Source: Thalassospira sp. HF15 (lineage in GTDB: Bacteria > Pseudomonadota > Alphaproteobacteria > Rhodospirillales > Thalassospiraceae). From it: a stretch of 64,000 nucleotides of DNA. The stretch spans positions 208,164 through 272,163 of the forward strand of contig NZ_JAAVKI010000008.1 of assembly GCF_011806525.1 (NCBI RefSeq). Direction: 5' to 3'. Each line of letters opens with the position of its first letter. Positions within the stretch are counted from its first letter, which is position 1. Both the position numbers and the translations under genes were made by a program. The notes beneath the pieces are model-generated. The model saw only the letters and a list, made by a program, of their open reading frames with translations, was not told the origin of the DNA and did no database searches. This document shows positions 8,763 through 17,531 of this stretch, one piece after another.

Positions 8763-9983
8763 ATGGCCCGTATTGTCATGAAATTTGGCGGCACGTCGGT
8801 CGCCGATGTTGATAAAATCAAAAATGTCGCGCGCCGGGTGAAATCCGAGGTTGATGCAGGCAATCAGGTTGCTGTTGTCGTGTCTGCCATGTCGGGCAAG
8901 ACCAACGAGCTGGTTGGCTGGGCGCAGGAAGTTTCGCCGATGTATGATGCACGTGAATATGACGTGATCGTATCGTCGGGTGAACAGGTGACTGTCGGTT
9001 TGCTGTCCATGGCGCTGCAGAGCATGGATGTGCCTGCACGTTCGTGGCTGGGATGGCAAATCCCGATCAAGACCGATGGCGCGCATGCCAAGGCCCGTAT
9101 TCAGGAAATCGATACCACAGAACTCGACAAGCGCATGAATGGTGGCGAAGTCGTTTGTGTTGCCGGTTTCCAGGGGATCGCCCCTGATAACCGTATCACC
9201 ACGCTTGGTCGTGGTGGCTCGGACACGTCAGCGGTGGCCCTTGCTGCGGCACTCAATGCGGATCGTTGTGACATCTACACTGATGTTGAAGGTGTTTACA
9301 CCACCGATCCGCGCATCGTGCCCAAGGCGCAGAAGATCGAAAAAATTACCTACGAAGAAATGCTGGAACTCGCTTCGCTGGGTGCGAAGGTTCTGCAAAC
9401 CCGTTCTGTCGAGATGGCGATGAACCATCGCGTCCGGGTGCAGGTCCGCTCTACCTTTAGCGAAGCAGAAGGAACACTTGTTGTAGACGAGGACGAGATC
9501 GTGGAACAGGAAGTCGTCAGCGGAATTGCCTATAGCCGTGATGAAGCCAAGATTACCTTGGTAAAAGTTGCGGACAAGCCTGGCATCGCCGCTTCAATCT
9601 TCAGCCCGCTGGCTGATGCGAATATCAATGTCGACATGATCGTGCAGAATGTGTCTGAAGACGGCAAAAGTACGGACATGACCTTTACCGTTCCGCGGGG
9701 TGAATTCCAGCGTGCGCTTCAGGTGATCGAAAAGAACAAAGAGCAGATCGCCTATCAGGAACTGCTCAGCACTTCTGATGTCACCAAGGTCTCGATCATT
9801 GGTGTGGGCATGCGATCCCACGTGGGTGTTGCCCGCAAGATGTTCGAAACCCTTGCAGAGAAGGGCATCAACATTCAGGTCATCTCGACTTCGGAAATCA
9901 AGGTCAGCGTGCTGATCGCCGAAGAATATACCGAACTTGCCGTTCGTGCCCTGCACACGGCATACGGTTTGGATGCTGAATAA
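8763..9983 (+). CDS. lysC: Aspartate kinase
   Basis: This 406-residue enzyme phosphorylates aspartate, the first step towards lysine, threonine, methionine and diaminopimelate. The N-terminus 'MARIVMKFGGTSVADVDKI' carries the family KFGGTS signature. Catalytic-domain blocks include 'VVVSAMSGKTNELVG' and 'TTLGRGGSDTSAVALAAAL'. Two ACT domains follow at about residues 265-400 ('ITLVKVADKPGIAASIF' and 'VSIIGVGMRSHVGVARKMF'), so feedback inhibition by pathway amino acids is expected. The length is normal for the monofunctional enzyme. In many Alphaproteobacteria lysC is followed directly by ptsP; here a flavin oxidoreductase gene lies between them. Confidence 0.97.
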   Translation: MARIVMKFGGTSVADVDKIKNVARRVKSEVDAGNQVAVVVSAMSGKTNELVGWAQEVSPMYDAREYDVIVSSGEQVTVGLLSMALQSMDVPARSWLGWQIPIKTDGAHAKARIQEIDTTELDKRMNGGEVVCVAGFQGIAPDNRITTLGRGGSDTSAVALAAALNADRCDIYTDVEGVYTTDPRIVPKAQKIEKITYEEMLELASLGAKVLQTRSVEMAMNHRVRVQVRSTFSEAEGTLVVDEDEIVEQEVVSGIAYSRDEAKITLVKVADKPGIAASIFSPLADANINVDMIVQNVSEDGKSTDMTFTVPRGEFQRALQVIEKNKEQIAYQELLSTSDVTKVSIIGVGMRSHVGVARKMFETLAEKGINIQVISTSEIKVSVLIAEEYTELAVRALHTAYGLDAE

Positions 9984-10085
9984 ACTCAACAGTGTGGCTT
10001 GTCCTATACGATTAAGTCGCTGTTAAATTACCTGTAATACTACATACTAGCTGGAACAATGTGTTTCGGCCTTTGTGATGAAATG

Positions 10086-10112
10086 GCAGGGAACCACAGG
10101 TTCCCTGCGTTT
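10086..10112 (+). terminator. Probable terminator after lysC
   Basis: A perfect 10-base stem, GCAGGGAACC (10086-10095) with GGTTCCCTGC (10099-10108), has a 3-base loop and is followed by GTTTCT, a weak T tract. It lies 103 bases past the lysC stop and just before the next start codon, so it could instead be a leader hairpin of the next gene. Its presence argues against a start codon at 10059. Confidence 0.55.
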
Positions 10113-10133
10113 CTGCTTTGGGGTACAGACAAT

Positions 10134-11162
10134 ATGAGTGATCCGAAAATTGACGCCGCACGGGCGCGCCTCGAAAATTTGTGGGCATCTGGCAAGGAAT
10201 TCCTCGGCACCGATTACGCCATCATGGCTGGCGCCATGTCCTGGGTTTCTGAGCGTCACCTTGTTTCGGCGGTCTCGAATGCGGGTGGTTTTGGTGTAAT
10301 TGCCTGCGGGTCGATGACCCCGGATCTGCTGTCGGCAGAAATCGCCGCCACCAAGGAAATGACCAGCAAGCCGTTTGGCGTCAACCTGATCACCATGCAC
10401 CCGCAGCTTGATGAGCTGATTGACGTCTGTCGCGAACAGAGCGTTGGTCATGTGGTTCTGGCCGGTGGTCTGCCGTCATCCGCCTCGATCAAAAAGGCCA
10501 AGGAATTTGCCAAGGTCGTCTGCTTTGCCCCGGCACTGGTTCTTGCCAAGAAACTGGCGCGTTCGGGTGCCGATGCACTGGTGATCGAAGGCAGCGAAGC
10601 CGGTGGTCATATCGGTCCGGTTTCTCTGACGGTTCTGGCGCAGGAAATCCTGCCGAATGTTTCCGATATCCCTGTCTTCTGCGCTGGCGGTATTGGCCGC
10701 GGCGAAGCGATTACCGGTCTGTTGGAACAGGGTGCATCGGGTGTTCAGATTGGTACACGTCTTGTTTGCGCCGAAGAATGCATTGCCCATCCGGATTTCA
10801 AAAAGGCGTTTATCCGTGCAAGTGCACGCGATGCCGTCACCACTGTGCAGCTTGATGATCGCTTCCCGGTTATTCCGGTGCGTGCCCTTGCCAACAAGGG
10901 TACCGAAGAGTTCCGCGATACCCAGCGTGCCGTGATTGAGAAGTTCCGCGCAGGCGAACTTGATCAGGGCGAAGCCCAGCTTGAAATCGAGCATTTCTGG
11001 GCCGGTGCGCTGCGCCGTGCCGTGATCGACGGGGACGTCGAAAGCGGATCGGTTATGGCCGGGCAGTCGGTTGGTATGGTAAAGAAAGAACAACCGGTTT
11101 CCGAAATTCTCGAAGAGTTGGTCGAACAGGCCGTTCAATCCCTCGTTAAGAGAGACAGCTAA
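10134..11162 (+). CDS. NAD(P)H-dependent flavin oxidoreductase / nitronate monooxygenase family
   Basis: This 342-residue TIM-barrel flavoprotein belongs to the nitronate monooxygenase/YrpB family. Blocks include 'YAIMAGAMSWVSERHLVSAVSNAGGFGVIACG' for FMN binding, 'LVIEGSEAGGHIGP' (the GxxxGGH phosphate-binding stretch) and 'IPVFCAGGIGRGEAITGLLEQGASGVQIGTR'. Many members oxidise alkyl nitronates; others are NAD(P)H:quinone reductases or FabK-like, and the sequence alone does not decide. The ATG at 10134 is preferred over one at 10059 because the hairpin at 10086-10108 would fall inside the longer version. It ends 5 bases before ptsP, so the two are probably co-transcribed. Confidence 0.85.
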   Translation: MSDPKIDAARARLENLWASGKEFLGTDYAIMAGAMSWVSERHLVSAVSNAGGFGVIACGSMTPDLLSAEIAATKEMTSKPFGVNLITMHPQLDELIDVCREQSVGHVVLAGGLPSSASIKKAKEFAKVVCFAPALVLAKKLARSGADALVIEGSEAGGHIGPVSLTVLAQEILPNVSDIPVFCAGGIGRGEAITGLLEQGASGVQIGTRLVCAEECIAHPDFKKAFIRASARDAVTTVQLDDRFPVIPVRALANKGTEEFRDTQRAVIEKFRAGELDQGEAQLEIEHFWAGALRRAVIDGDVESGSVMAGQSVGMVKKEQPVSEILEELVEQAVQSLVKRDS

Positions 11163-11167
11163 GTCAC

Positions 11168-13450
11168 ATGAGCATTCCGTCCGCCGCAGTCTCTGGTCCG
11201 CGACGCCTTTTAAAGCGCGTCCGCGACGTCATGGCTGGACCGGGGACTGCCGAAGAACGACTTGGCCAGATCGTGACCATCATTGCTGCCGATATGGTGG
11301 CAGAGGTGTGCTCGGTCTATGTCATGCGTGCGGGCGAGGTGCTTGAACTGTTTGCGACCTGCGGTCTGTCCAAAGAGGCGGTTCACCTGACCCGTCTTCG
11401 CGTCGGCGAGGGGATTGTGGGTTTTGTTGCAGCACATGCGCGGCCCTTGAACCTAAAGGACGCGCAAAGCCATCCGAACTTTGCCTATCGCCCGGAAACG
11501 GGTGAGGAAATCTATCATTCCATGATCGGTGTGCCGATCCTGCGCGGCGGCCGCATCATTGGTGTGCTCGCAGTGCAGAACCGGACCGAGCGCCAGTATT
11601 CCGAGGATGAGCAGGAAGCGCTTGAAAACGTCGCCATGGTATTGGCTGAGATGGTGGCTGCTGGTGAACTCGTCAGCCGCGAAGAACTGATCCCGGCGGA
11701 TGGTATTGCGCTGTTGCCACTGCGTCTGGGCGGTGCACGTCTGGCACCGGGTATTGGCAAGGGCCTTGCTGTTTTGCATGAGCCGCGCATCGTCATTGAC
11801 CGTATGGTGTCTGACGATCCGGAAGAAGAGCTTTCGCGCCTGCGCGAGGCCATGCATGGCCTGCAAAACCATCTGGATAAAATGCTTGAAGCCGTTTCGG
11901 GCATTGATGGCATGAATGAAGGTGATGATCCGGGGGATATCCTGGAAGCCTACCGGATGATTGCCCAGGATACCGGATGGCTTAACCGGATCACCGAAGC
12001 CGTCCATACCGGCCTTACGGCCGAGGCAGCGGTTCAGAAGGTCCATGATGATACCCGTGCGCGCATGGCGCAGGTGACCGATCCCTATCTGCGTGAACGC
12101 CTGCATGATCTTGAGGATCTCGCCAACCGGTTGCTGCAGCACCTTTCCGGGCAGTATCAGTCACCGGCCTTTGGTGATTTGCCTGACGACATCATTCTGG
12201 TCGCGCGCAATATCGGTCCGGCAGAGCTTCTTGATTACGACCATACCCGTTTGCGCGGCCTCGCTCTTGAAGAGGGATCGCACACTTCACACGTGGCAAT
12301 CGTCGCGCGTGCGCTTGATATTCCTGTGCTGGGCGGGGTCAAAGGTGTCCTTGATAAGGTCGAGGCCGGTGATCCACTGATTGTGGATTCAGATAACAGC
12401 CAGCTTTTCGTCCGCCCGAGTGAGGATGTCCGGTCGGTCATTGATGGCGCATTGCGCGCCCGTGCCGAGCGAAAAGCCCTTTACGCACAGATGCGTGATA
12501 TGCCCGCCCGCACGACGGACGGGGCAGATATTTCGCTGAATGTGAATGCCGGACTTCTGATTGATGTGCCGCATGTAATTGAAAGCGGTGCGGACGGCAT
12601 TGGCCTGTACCGGACGGAAATTCCGTTCATGGTGCGCTCTGCCATGCCCGATATTACCGACCAGACCCGGCTTTATGACCGCATTTTCGAGCAGGCCGAA
12701 GGCAGGCCGGTGGTGTTCAGAACTCTTGATGTCGGCGGTGACAAACTGCTGCCTTATTGGGAGGATATGACAGAAGAGAACCCGGCAATGGGCTGGCGAT
12801 CGATTAGGATCACGCTGGATCGTCCGGCGGTGCTGGTTCATCAGCTTCGTGCGCTGATCCGGGCCGGACATGATCGTGATTTGTACATCATGTTCCCGAT
12901 GATTGCCGAAGTTGCCGAGTTCGACATGGCCAAGGCGGTTCTTGATGAACAGCTGAAACGTGAAGCCGCGCGCGGGTTTGTCCCGCGCAAGGTCGAAGTT
13001 GGGGCGATGCTTGAAGTGCCTGCCCTGATCTGGCAGGCTCCGGCGCTGCTTGACCGGGTTGATTTCCTGTCGGTCGGTACCAATGACCTTTTGCAGTTCA
13101 TGTTTGCTGCGGATCGCGGGAACCCGCGTATTGAAGGCCGGTATGATACCTTGTCGCCAAGCGTGTTTGCATTTATGCGTCAATTGGTGACATTGTGTGA
13201 CGGACGGAACGTACGCCTTACCATTTGTGGCGAAATGGCGGGGCGGCCGCTCGAAGCGATGGCCCTTATCGGTTTGGGAATCAAGCGTTTGTCGATGGCG
13301 CCAGCTTCTGTCGGCCCTGTAAAGGAAATGGTCAGAAGTATGTGCAAGTCTGAAGTCGAGCGATATATTCTGACGATAATGGATAATCCAACCAGATCAC
13401 TGCGGTCACGTCTTAAGGCTTTCGCAATAGATCATGGTGTAAAACTTTAA
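11168..13450 (+). CDS. ptsP: Nitrogen-PTS phosphoenolpyruvate-protein phosphotransferase (EI-Ntr)
   Basis: This 760-residue protein starts the nitrogen phosphotransferase relay, passing phosphate from phosphoenolpyruvate to NPr. An N-terminal GAF domain (about 20-165, 'MIGVPILRGGRIIGVLAVQNR') distinguishes it from sugar-PTS enzyme I and in other species senses glutamine. The swivelling domain carries the phosphorylated histidine in 'GSHTSHVAIVAR' (His375 of the TSH motif). The C-terminal TIM barrel has 'GIGLYRTEIPFM', 'FRTLDVGGDKLLPY', 'LSVGTNDLLQFMFAADR' and the catalytic Cys in 'ICGEMAGRPLEA'. It starts 5 bases after the flavin oxidoreductase stop. Length and motifs are complete. Confidence 0.96.
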   Translation: MSIPSAAVSGPRRLLKRVRDVMAGPGTAEERLGQIVTIIAADMVAEVCSVYVMRAGEVLELFATCGLSKEAVHLTRLRVGEGIVGFVAAHARPLNLKDAQSHPNFAYRPETGEEIYHSMIGVPILRGGRIIGVLAVQNRTERQYSEDEQEALENVAMVLAEMVAAGELVSREELIPADGIALLPLRLGGARLAPGIGKGLAVLHEPRIVIDRMVSDDPEEELSRLREAMHGLQNHLDKMLEAVSGIDGMNEGDDPGDILEAYRMIAQDTGWLNRITEAVHTGLTAEAAVQKVHDDTRARMAQVTDPYLRERLHDLEDLANRLLQHLSGQYQSPAFGDLPDDIILVARNIGPAELLDYDHTRLRGLALEEGSHTSHVAIVARALDIPVLGGVKGVLDKVEAGDPLIVDSDNSQLFVRPSEDVRSVIDGALRARAERKALYAQMRDMPARTTDGADISLNVNAGLLIDVPHVIESGADGIGLYRTEIPFMVRSAMPDITDQTRLYDRIFEQAEGRPVVFRTLDVGGDKLLPYWEDMTEENPAMGWRSIRITLDRPAVLVHQLRALIRAGHDRDLYIMFPMIAEVAEFDMAKAVLDEQLKREAARGFVPRKVEVGAMLEVPALIWQAPALLDRVDFLSVGTNDLLQFMFAADRGNPRIEGRYDTLSPSVFAFMRQLVTLCDGRNVRLTICGEMAGRPLEAMALIGLGIKRLSMAPASVGPVKEMVRSMCKSEVERYILTIMDNPTRSLRSRLKAFAIDHGVKL

Positions 13451-13516
13451 AAACAATCGCTTTTGGTGGGGATATCTGCTAGTTTTATTGCTAGATCGTA
13501 ACGTGGGGGTGCGGAG

Positions 13517-14848
13517 TTGGCGATCAAAAAGCGAAAGGAAGATCATTTGGATGATGAAACCCGTGGACGCCTTCGTTTCAGGCCTTTGTCCGGGGATCAT
13601 GCGTCAAATGATGTTGTGATGGACGCAGAGAATAACCAGATCGGTGGCGACACCGAAGTCGGGAGCTTGCTTAAGGCGACCCGTAATGGTTTGGGGCAAA
13701 CAGTCGAAGACGTTTGCCGCATGCTTCGTATTCGCAAAATTTACATCGAAGCCATCGAAAGCAGCGACTATTCGGTTCTGCCGAACGGTCCCTATGGGCT
13801 TGGCTTCGTAAAAGCATATGCTGAACATCTCGGATTGGATGGTGCGGAAATTGCGCGCCGCTTCCGTGAAGAAAGCAACGCACCTGCAGTGCGTAGTGAA
13901 TTGTCCTTCCCGAAACCGGTTCAGGAAAGCCGGGTGCCGGGTGGTGCGGTTCTTCTGATTGCAGTCATGTTGGGACTGGGCGCCTATGGCGGTTGGTACT
14001 ATCTGTCGAGCCAGGGCAAAACCATTGCTGACCTGGTCGATCCGTTGCCAGAACGGCTTGCAAGCTATTCGACCACGGCAACCGAAGAAGCTGAACCGCG
14101 CACGCTTGAGAACGCGGCTGACGCACAGGCTGCTGAGGCTGAGGTGGAAACACCGGCAGCAGTTATTTCCGAGCCCGTCGCATCAGTTGCCAGCGCACCG
14201 GAAAGCGTAGGCGCGGTTACGCCAGAGGCGGCGGTTGAGGAAACAACGATTTCCGAAGCCCCGGTTGAAGAGGCTGTACCTGAAGCGGCGACGGAAGTCG
14301 CGGAAGCACCGGCAGAATCGGTCGAAGCACCTGCCCTTGCCGAGGACGTTGCAGAAGCAACTCCGGAAGCTACGCCGGTTGCTGAAGAAGTGGTGACTGC
14401 CACCGAACAGCCGGCACAAGAAGCACCGGTTGTCGCCGAAGTGGCAGAAGCACCTGTTGAAGAGCAGGTCGCCGAAACACCAACTGCCCCCGCTGCGGAA
14501 GTTGCATCGGTTCCGGCTGCACCGGACGTAGATGACGCCGGTGGTGCTCGTGTCTTTGGCGCGGTCAATGTTGATAGCCGTGTAACCATCTCTGCGGTGG
14601 AAACCAGCTGGGTCCGCATCCGCGAAGAAGACGGTAATGTCCTTCTGACCCGGATGTTGACGGCCGGTGATACCTACAAGGTTCCGAATCGTGACGGTTT
14701 GAAACTAGAAGTCGGTAATGCCGGTGCGCTGACCTACAGCATCGATGGTGCAGAAGCCCAGCCGGTCGGCGAGTATGGCGCAGTGATTTCGGATTTCTCG
14801 CTTGATGTCGGCGATCTTGCCCAGACCGGGGAACCAACCGTTCAATAG
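13517..14848 (+). CDS. RodZ-like helix-turn-helix membrane protein with acidic low-complexity linker
   Basis: The predicted protein has 443 residues. A cytoplasmic HTH_25-type domain spans about residues 45-120 ('GSLLKATRNGLGQTVEDVCRMLRIR', 'YGLGFVKAYAEHLGLDG'). One membrane helix lies at about 141-160, then a Glu/Ala/Pro/Val-rich linker to about 340, and a DUF4115-type C-terminal domain follows in the periplasm. This layout matches RodZ, which links MreB to the elongation machinery and sets cell shape. Position supports it: rodZ, ispG and hisS are adjacent in Enterobacteria too. The start is uncertain: TTG 13517 has GGGGG upstream, and TTG 13547 has AAGGAA at 13535-13540. The linker is unusually long and repetitive. 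Confidence 0.8.
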   Translation: MAIKKRKEDHLDDETRGRLRFRPLSGDHASNDVVMDAENNQIGGDTEVGSLLKATRNGLGQTVEDVCRMLRIRKIYIEAIESSDYSVLPNGPYGLGFVKAYAEHLGLDGAEIARRFREESNAPAVRSELSFPKPVQESRVPGGAVLLIAVMLGLGAYGGWYYLSSQGKTIADLVDPLPERLASYSTTATEEAEPRTLENAADAQAAEAEVETPAAVISEPVASVASAPESVGAVTPEAAVEETTISEAPVEEAVPEAATEVAEAPAESVEAPALAEDVAEATPEATPVAEEVVTATEQPAQEAPVVAEVAEAPVEEQVAETPTAPAAEVASVPAAPDVDDAGGARVFGAVNVDSRVTISAVETSWVRIREEDGNVLLTRMLTAGDTYKVPNRDGLKLEVGNAGALTYSIDGAEAQPVGEYGAVISDFSLDVGDLAQTGEPTVQ

Positions 14849-14890
14849 GTTTGGCGCAGGCTAGGCGGCGATCAAAACAGACAAATTGCA

Positions 14891-14919
14891 AAAGGCGATC
14901 CAGACGGGTCGCCTTTTTT
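14891..14919 (+). terminator. Rho-independent terminator after the RodZ-like gene
   Basis: The stem AAAGGCGA (14891-14898) with TCGCCTTT (14909-14916) is followed by a run of six T. It suggests that ispG has its own promoter in 14920-15029. Confidence 0.8.
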
Positions 14920-15029
14920 CGTGACAGCTATGCGAAATCTGGCGGAAAATCTGTTAGCGAACGGTTTCTAATCCGCGTTTGATAAGCTATATACTCCCCC
15001 AAGACATCTAAAACATTTTGGAACCGGAA

Positions 15030-16154
15030 ATGAGCGTCCGCCCATATCGCGATATTGAACGCCGCCAAAGCCGCAAAATCCGTGTCGGTGACGTGGAAGT
15101 CGGCGGGGATGCACCGATCTCGGTGCAGTCGATGACCAACACCCTGACCACCGATGTGAACGCGACAGTTGCGCAGATCCATCGGCTGGAAGAGGCGGGT
15201 GCGGATATCGTTCGTGTGTCCTGTCCGGATCAGGAATCAACGGCAGCGCTTAAAGACATCATCAAGCAGGTGCATGTTCCGATCGTTGCCGACATCCATT
15301 TCCATTACAAACGCGCGATCGAGGCTGCCGAGGCGGGGGCTGCGTGCCTGCGCATCAACCCGGGCAATATCGGGTCGACCGACCGCGTGCGTGAAGTGGT
15401 CAAGGCGGCCAAGGATCATGGATGTTCGATGCGAATTGGCGTGAATGCCGGGTCGCTTGAAAAGGAACTTCTCGAACGCTACGGCGAACCCTGCCCGGAA
15501 GCGATGGTCGAAAGCGCGCTGAACCATGCCAAGGTTCTTGAAGATCAGGATTTCCGTGAATTCAAGATTTCGGTCAAGGCGTCCGATGTCTTCCTTGCTG
15601 TTGCGGCCTATTACGGCCTTGCCGAGGCCTGTGACTATCCGCTGCATCTTGGCATTACCGAGGCCGGTGGCCTGCGTGGTGGTACGGTGAAATCATCCAT
15701 CGGCATGGGCAACCTGCTGTGGGCCGGGATTGGGGATACCCTGCGTGTGTCACTGTCGGCTGATCCGGTCGAGGAAATCCATGTCGGGTTTGATATTCTG
15801 AAGTCACTTGGACTTCGCACCCGTGGTGTTCAGATCATTTCCTGCCCGTCCTGTGCACGTCAGGGCTTTAACGTGGTTGAAACCGTTGCCGCCCTTGAAG
15901 AACGTCTGGCGCATATTTCAACCCCGATTTCGCTGTCGATTATTGGCTGTATCGTTAATGGTCCGGGCGAAGCGCGTGAAACCGATATCGGCCTGACCGG
16001 TGGCGGTGGTGGGAACCACAAGATGTATATTTCCGGGCGTCCGGATCACAATGTCAGCACGGAAAAAATGGTCGACCATATCGTTGAGTTGGTCGAAGAA
16101 CGTGCGGCCAAGATCGAAGCCGAAGAAGCCGCCAAGAAAACCGCGGCGGAATAG
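15030..16154 (+). CDS. ispG: 4-hydroxy-3-methylbut-2-enyl diphosphate synthase
   Basis: This 374-residue 4Fe-4S enzyme catalyses the penultimate step of the MEP isoprenoid pathway. The N-terminal TIM barrel shows '[20 protein letters not shown]' and '[11 protein letters not shown]'. The C-terminal iron-sulphur domain has the cluster cysteines in '[11 protein letters not shown]' and '[17 protein letters not shown]'. ATG 15030 is chosen because GGAAC lies 7 bases upstream and it gives the usual N-terminus '[12 protein letters not shown]'; an in-frame TTG at 15018 would add four residues. A terminator-like hairpin separates it from hisS. Confidence 0.96.
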   Translation: MSVRPYRDIERRQSRKIRVGDVEVGGDAPISVQSMTNTLTTDVNATVAQIHRLEEAGADIVRVSCPDQESTAALKDIIKQVHVPIVADIHFHYKRAIEAAEAGAACLRINPGNIGSTDRVREVVKAAKDHGCSMRIGVNAGSLEKELLERYGEPCPEAMVESALNHAKVLEDQDFREFKISVKASDVFLAVAAYYGLAEACDYPLHLGITEAGGLRGGTVKSSIGMGNLLWAGIGDTLRVSLSADPVEEIHVGFDILKSLGLRTRGVQIISCPSCARQGFNVVETVAALEERLAHISTPISLSIIGCIVNGPGEARETDIGLTGGGGGNHKMYISGRPDHNVSTEKMVDHIVELVEERAAKIEAEEAAKKTAAE

Positions 16155-16177
16155 CTAGGCAGTATTGACTAATTTTG

Positions 16178-16208
16178 GCTTTCCGCCACACCGGCGGAAA
16201 GCTATTTT
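16178..16208 (+). terminator. Probable terminator between ispG and hisS
   Basis: A perfect 10-base stem, GCTTTCCGCC (16178-16187) with GGCGGAAAGC (16193-16202), is followed by TATTTT. It lies 24 bases past ispG. The T tract is interrupted, so read-through into hisS is possible. Confidence 0.6.
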
Positions 16209-16282
16209 CATGTTCGCATGTGTTTGCGCCCATTGATGTTTCGCGCAAATATCTGGAATTCAAGTTAGATCGGAGACCCAAA

Positions 16283-17524
16283 GTGGCATCGCTTCAACCC
16301 GTCCGTGGCACGCACGACCTTCTGCCGGAACAGAACCGTCTGCAGGATTACATCGCGAATACCGCACGCGAAATCGGCGAGTTGTATGGCTACCATCGGA
16401 TGACCACGCCGATCTTCGAATTTACCGAGGTCTTCGCCCGCACCCTTGGCGACACATCCGATGTCGTGACTAAGGAGATGTACACCTTTGAAGATCGCGG
16501 TGGCGAACAGATCACGCTGCGTCCCGAAGGAACGGCCGGTATCGCGCGTGCCTATATTTCCAATGGCATGCAGCAGATGTCCCCGGTCAAGGTCAGCTAT
16601 TATGGCCCGATGTTCCGCTATGAACGCCCGCAAAAAGGCCGTCAGCGTCAGTTCCACCAGATCGGTGCGGAACTGCTGGGCGTCGAACAGGTTGCTGGCG
16701 ATATCGAGATGATCGGTTATGGCGCGCATATCCTCAAGGCGCTTGGTCTTTGGGACAGCATCACGCTGGAACTCAACACCCTTGGTGATCCTGAAAGTCG
16801 TGCGGCATATCGCGATGTGCTGGTCGATTACTTCAAGGGCCACTTTGACAAACTGTCCGAAGACAGCCGGGCTCGGCTTGAAAAGAACCCGCTGCGGATC
16901 CTTGATTCCAAGGATGAAGGTGACCGCGAACTGGTGGCCAATGCACCACTATTTGCCGAATACCTCAACGAACATTCCAAGGAATTCTTCAAGGGCCTGA
17001 CAGAGGGGCTTGGTGATATCGGCATCAGCTATGAACTGAACCCGCGTCTGGTGCGTGGTCTGGATTATTACTGCCACACCTGTTTCGAGTTCACCACCAA
17101 CACCCTTGGTGCCCAGGGCACGGTTATGGCCGGTGGTCGATATGACGGGCTGATTTCGACCATGGGTGGTCCGCAGACGGCCGGCGTGGGCTGGGCAGCT
17201 GGTGTTGAACGCCTGGCCCTGATGGTTGGCGCAGCACCGGCTGGTGCGCGCCCGGTGGCGCTTGTTCCGATGGGCGATGCTGCCGAAGCCAAATGTCGTG
17301 CCCTTGCGCAGACCCTGCGCGAAGCAGGCGTCTCGGTTGAGCTTGGTTATTCAGGTAATATGAAAAAGCGCCTGAAGCGTGCCGACAAGGCAAACGCCAA
17401 ACTGGCGGTGATCCTTGGCGATGATGAACTGGCCAATGGTGTTGCCCAGTTGCGTGACCTTGATAGTGGCGAGCAACAGGAAGTGGCACTCGACCAACTG
17501 GCTGATGTGATCGGCAAGAAGTGA
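16283..17524 (+). CDS. hisS: Histidyl-tRNA synthetase
   Basis: This 413-residue class II aminoacyl-tRNA synthetase has motif 1 near 'TPIFEFTEVFART', motif 2 'GPMFRYERPQKGRQRQFHQIGAE', the histidine-specific 'LVRGLDYYCHTCFEF', motif 3 'GVGWAAGVERLALM', and a C-terminal anticodon-binding domain starting about residue 325. The start is GTG 16283: GGAGA at 16272-16276 is 6 bases upstream and the N-terminus 'VASLQPVRGTHDLLPEQ' matches the family. The frame is open 36 codons further upstream but crosses the hairpin at 16178-16202. It is followed after 7 bases by hemA. Confidence 0.96.
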   Translation: MASLQPVRGTHDLLPEQNRLQDYIANTAREIGELYGYHRMTTPIFEFTEVFARTLGDTSDVVTKEMYTFEDRGGEQITLRPEGTAGIARAYISNGMQQMSPVKVSYYGPMFRYERPQKGRQRQFHQIGAELLGVEQVAGDIEMIGYGAHILKALGLWDSITLELNTLGDPESRAAYRDVLVDYFKGHFDKLSEDSRARLEKNPLRILDSKDEGDRELVANAPLFAEYLNEHSKEFFKGLTEGLGDIGISYELNPRLVRGLDYYCHTCFEFTTNTLGAQGTVMAGGRYDGLISTMGGPQTAGVGWAAGVERLALMVGAAPAGARPVALVPMGDAAEAKCRALAQTLREAGVSVELGYSGNMKKRLKRADKANAKLAVILGDDELANGVAQLRDLDSGEQQEVALDQLADVIGKK

Positions 17525-17531
17525 GAATGGT

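Noticed and set aside
14065..14619. Ser/Ala/Gly-rich antisense frame of 184 codons opposite the RodZ-like linker
   Set aside because: It is the low-complexity mirror of the Glu/Ala repeats in the real gene.
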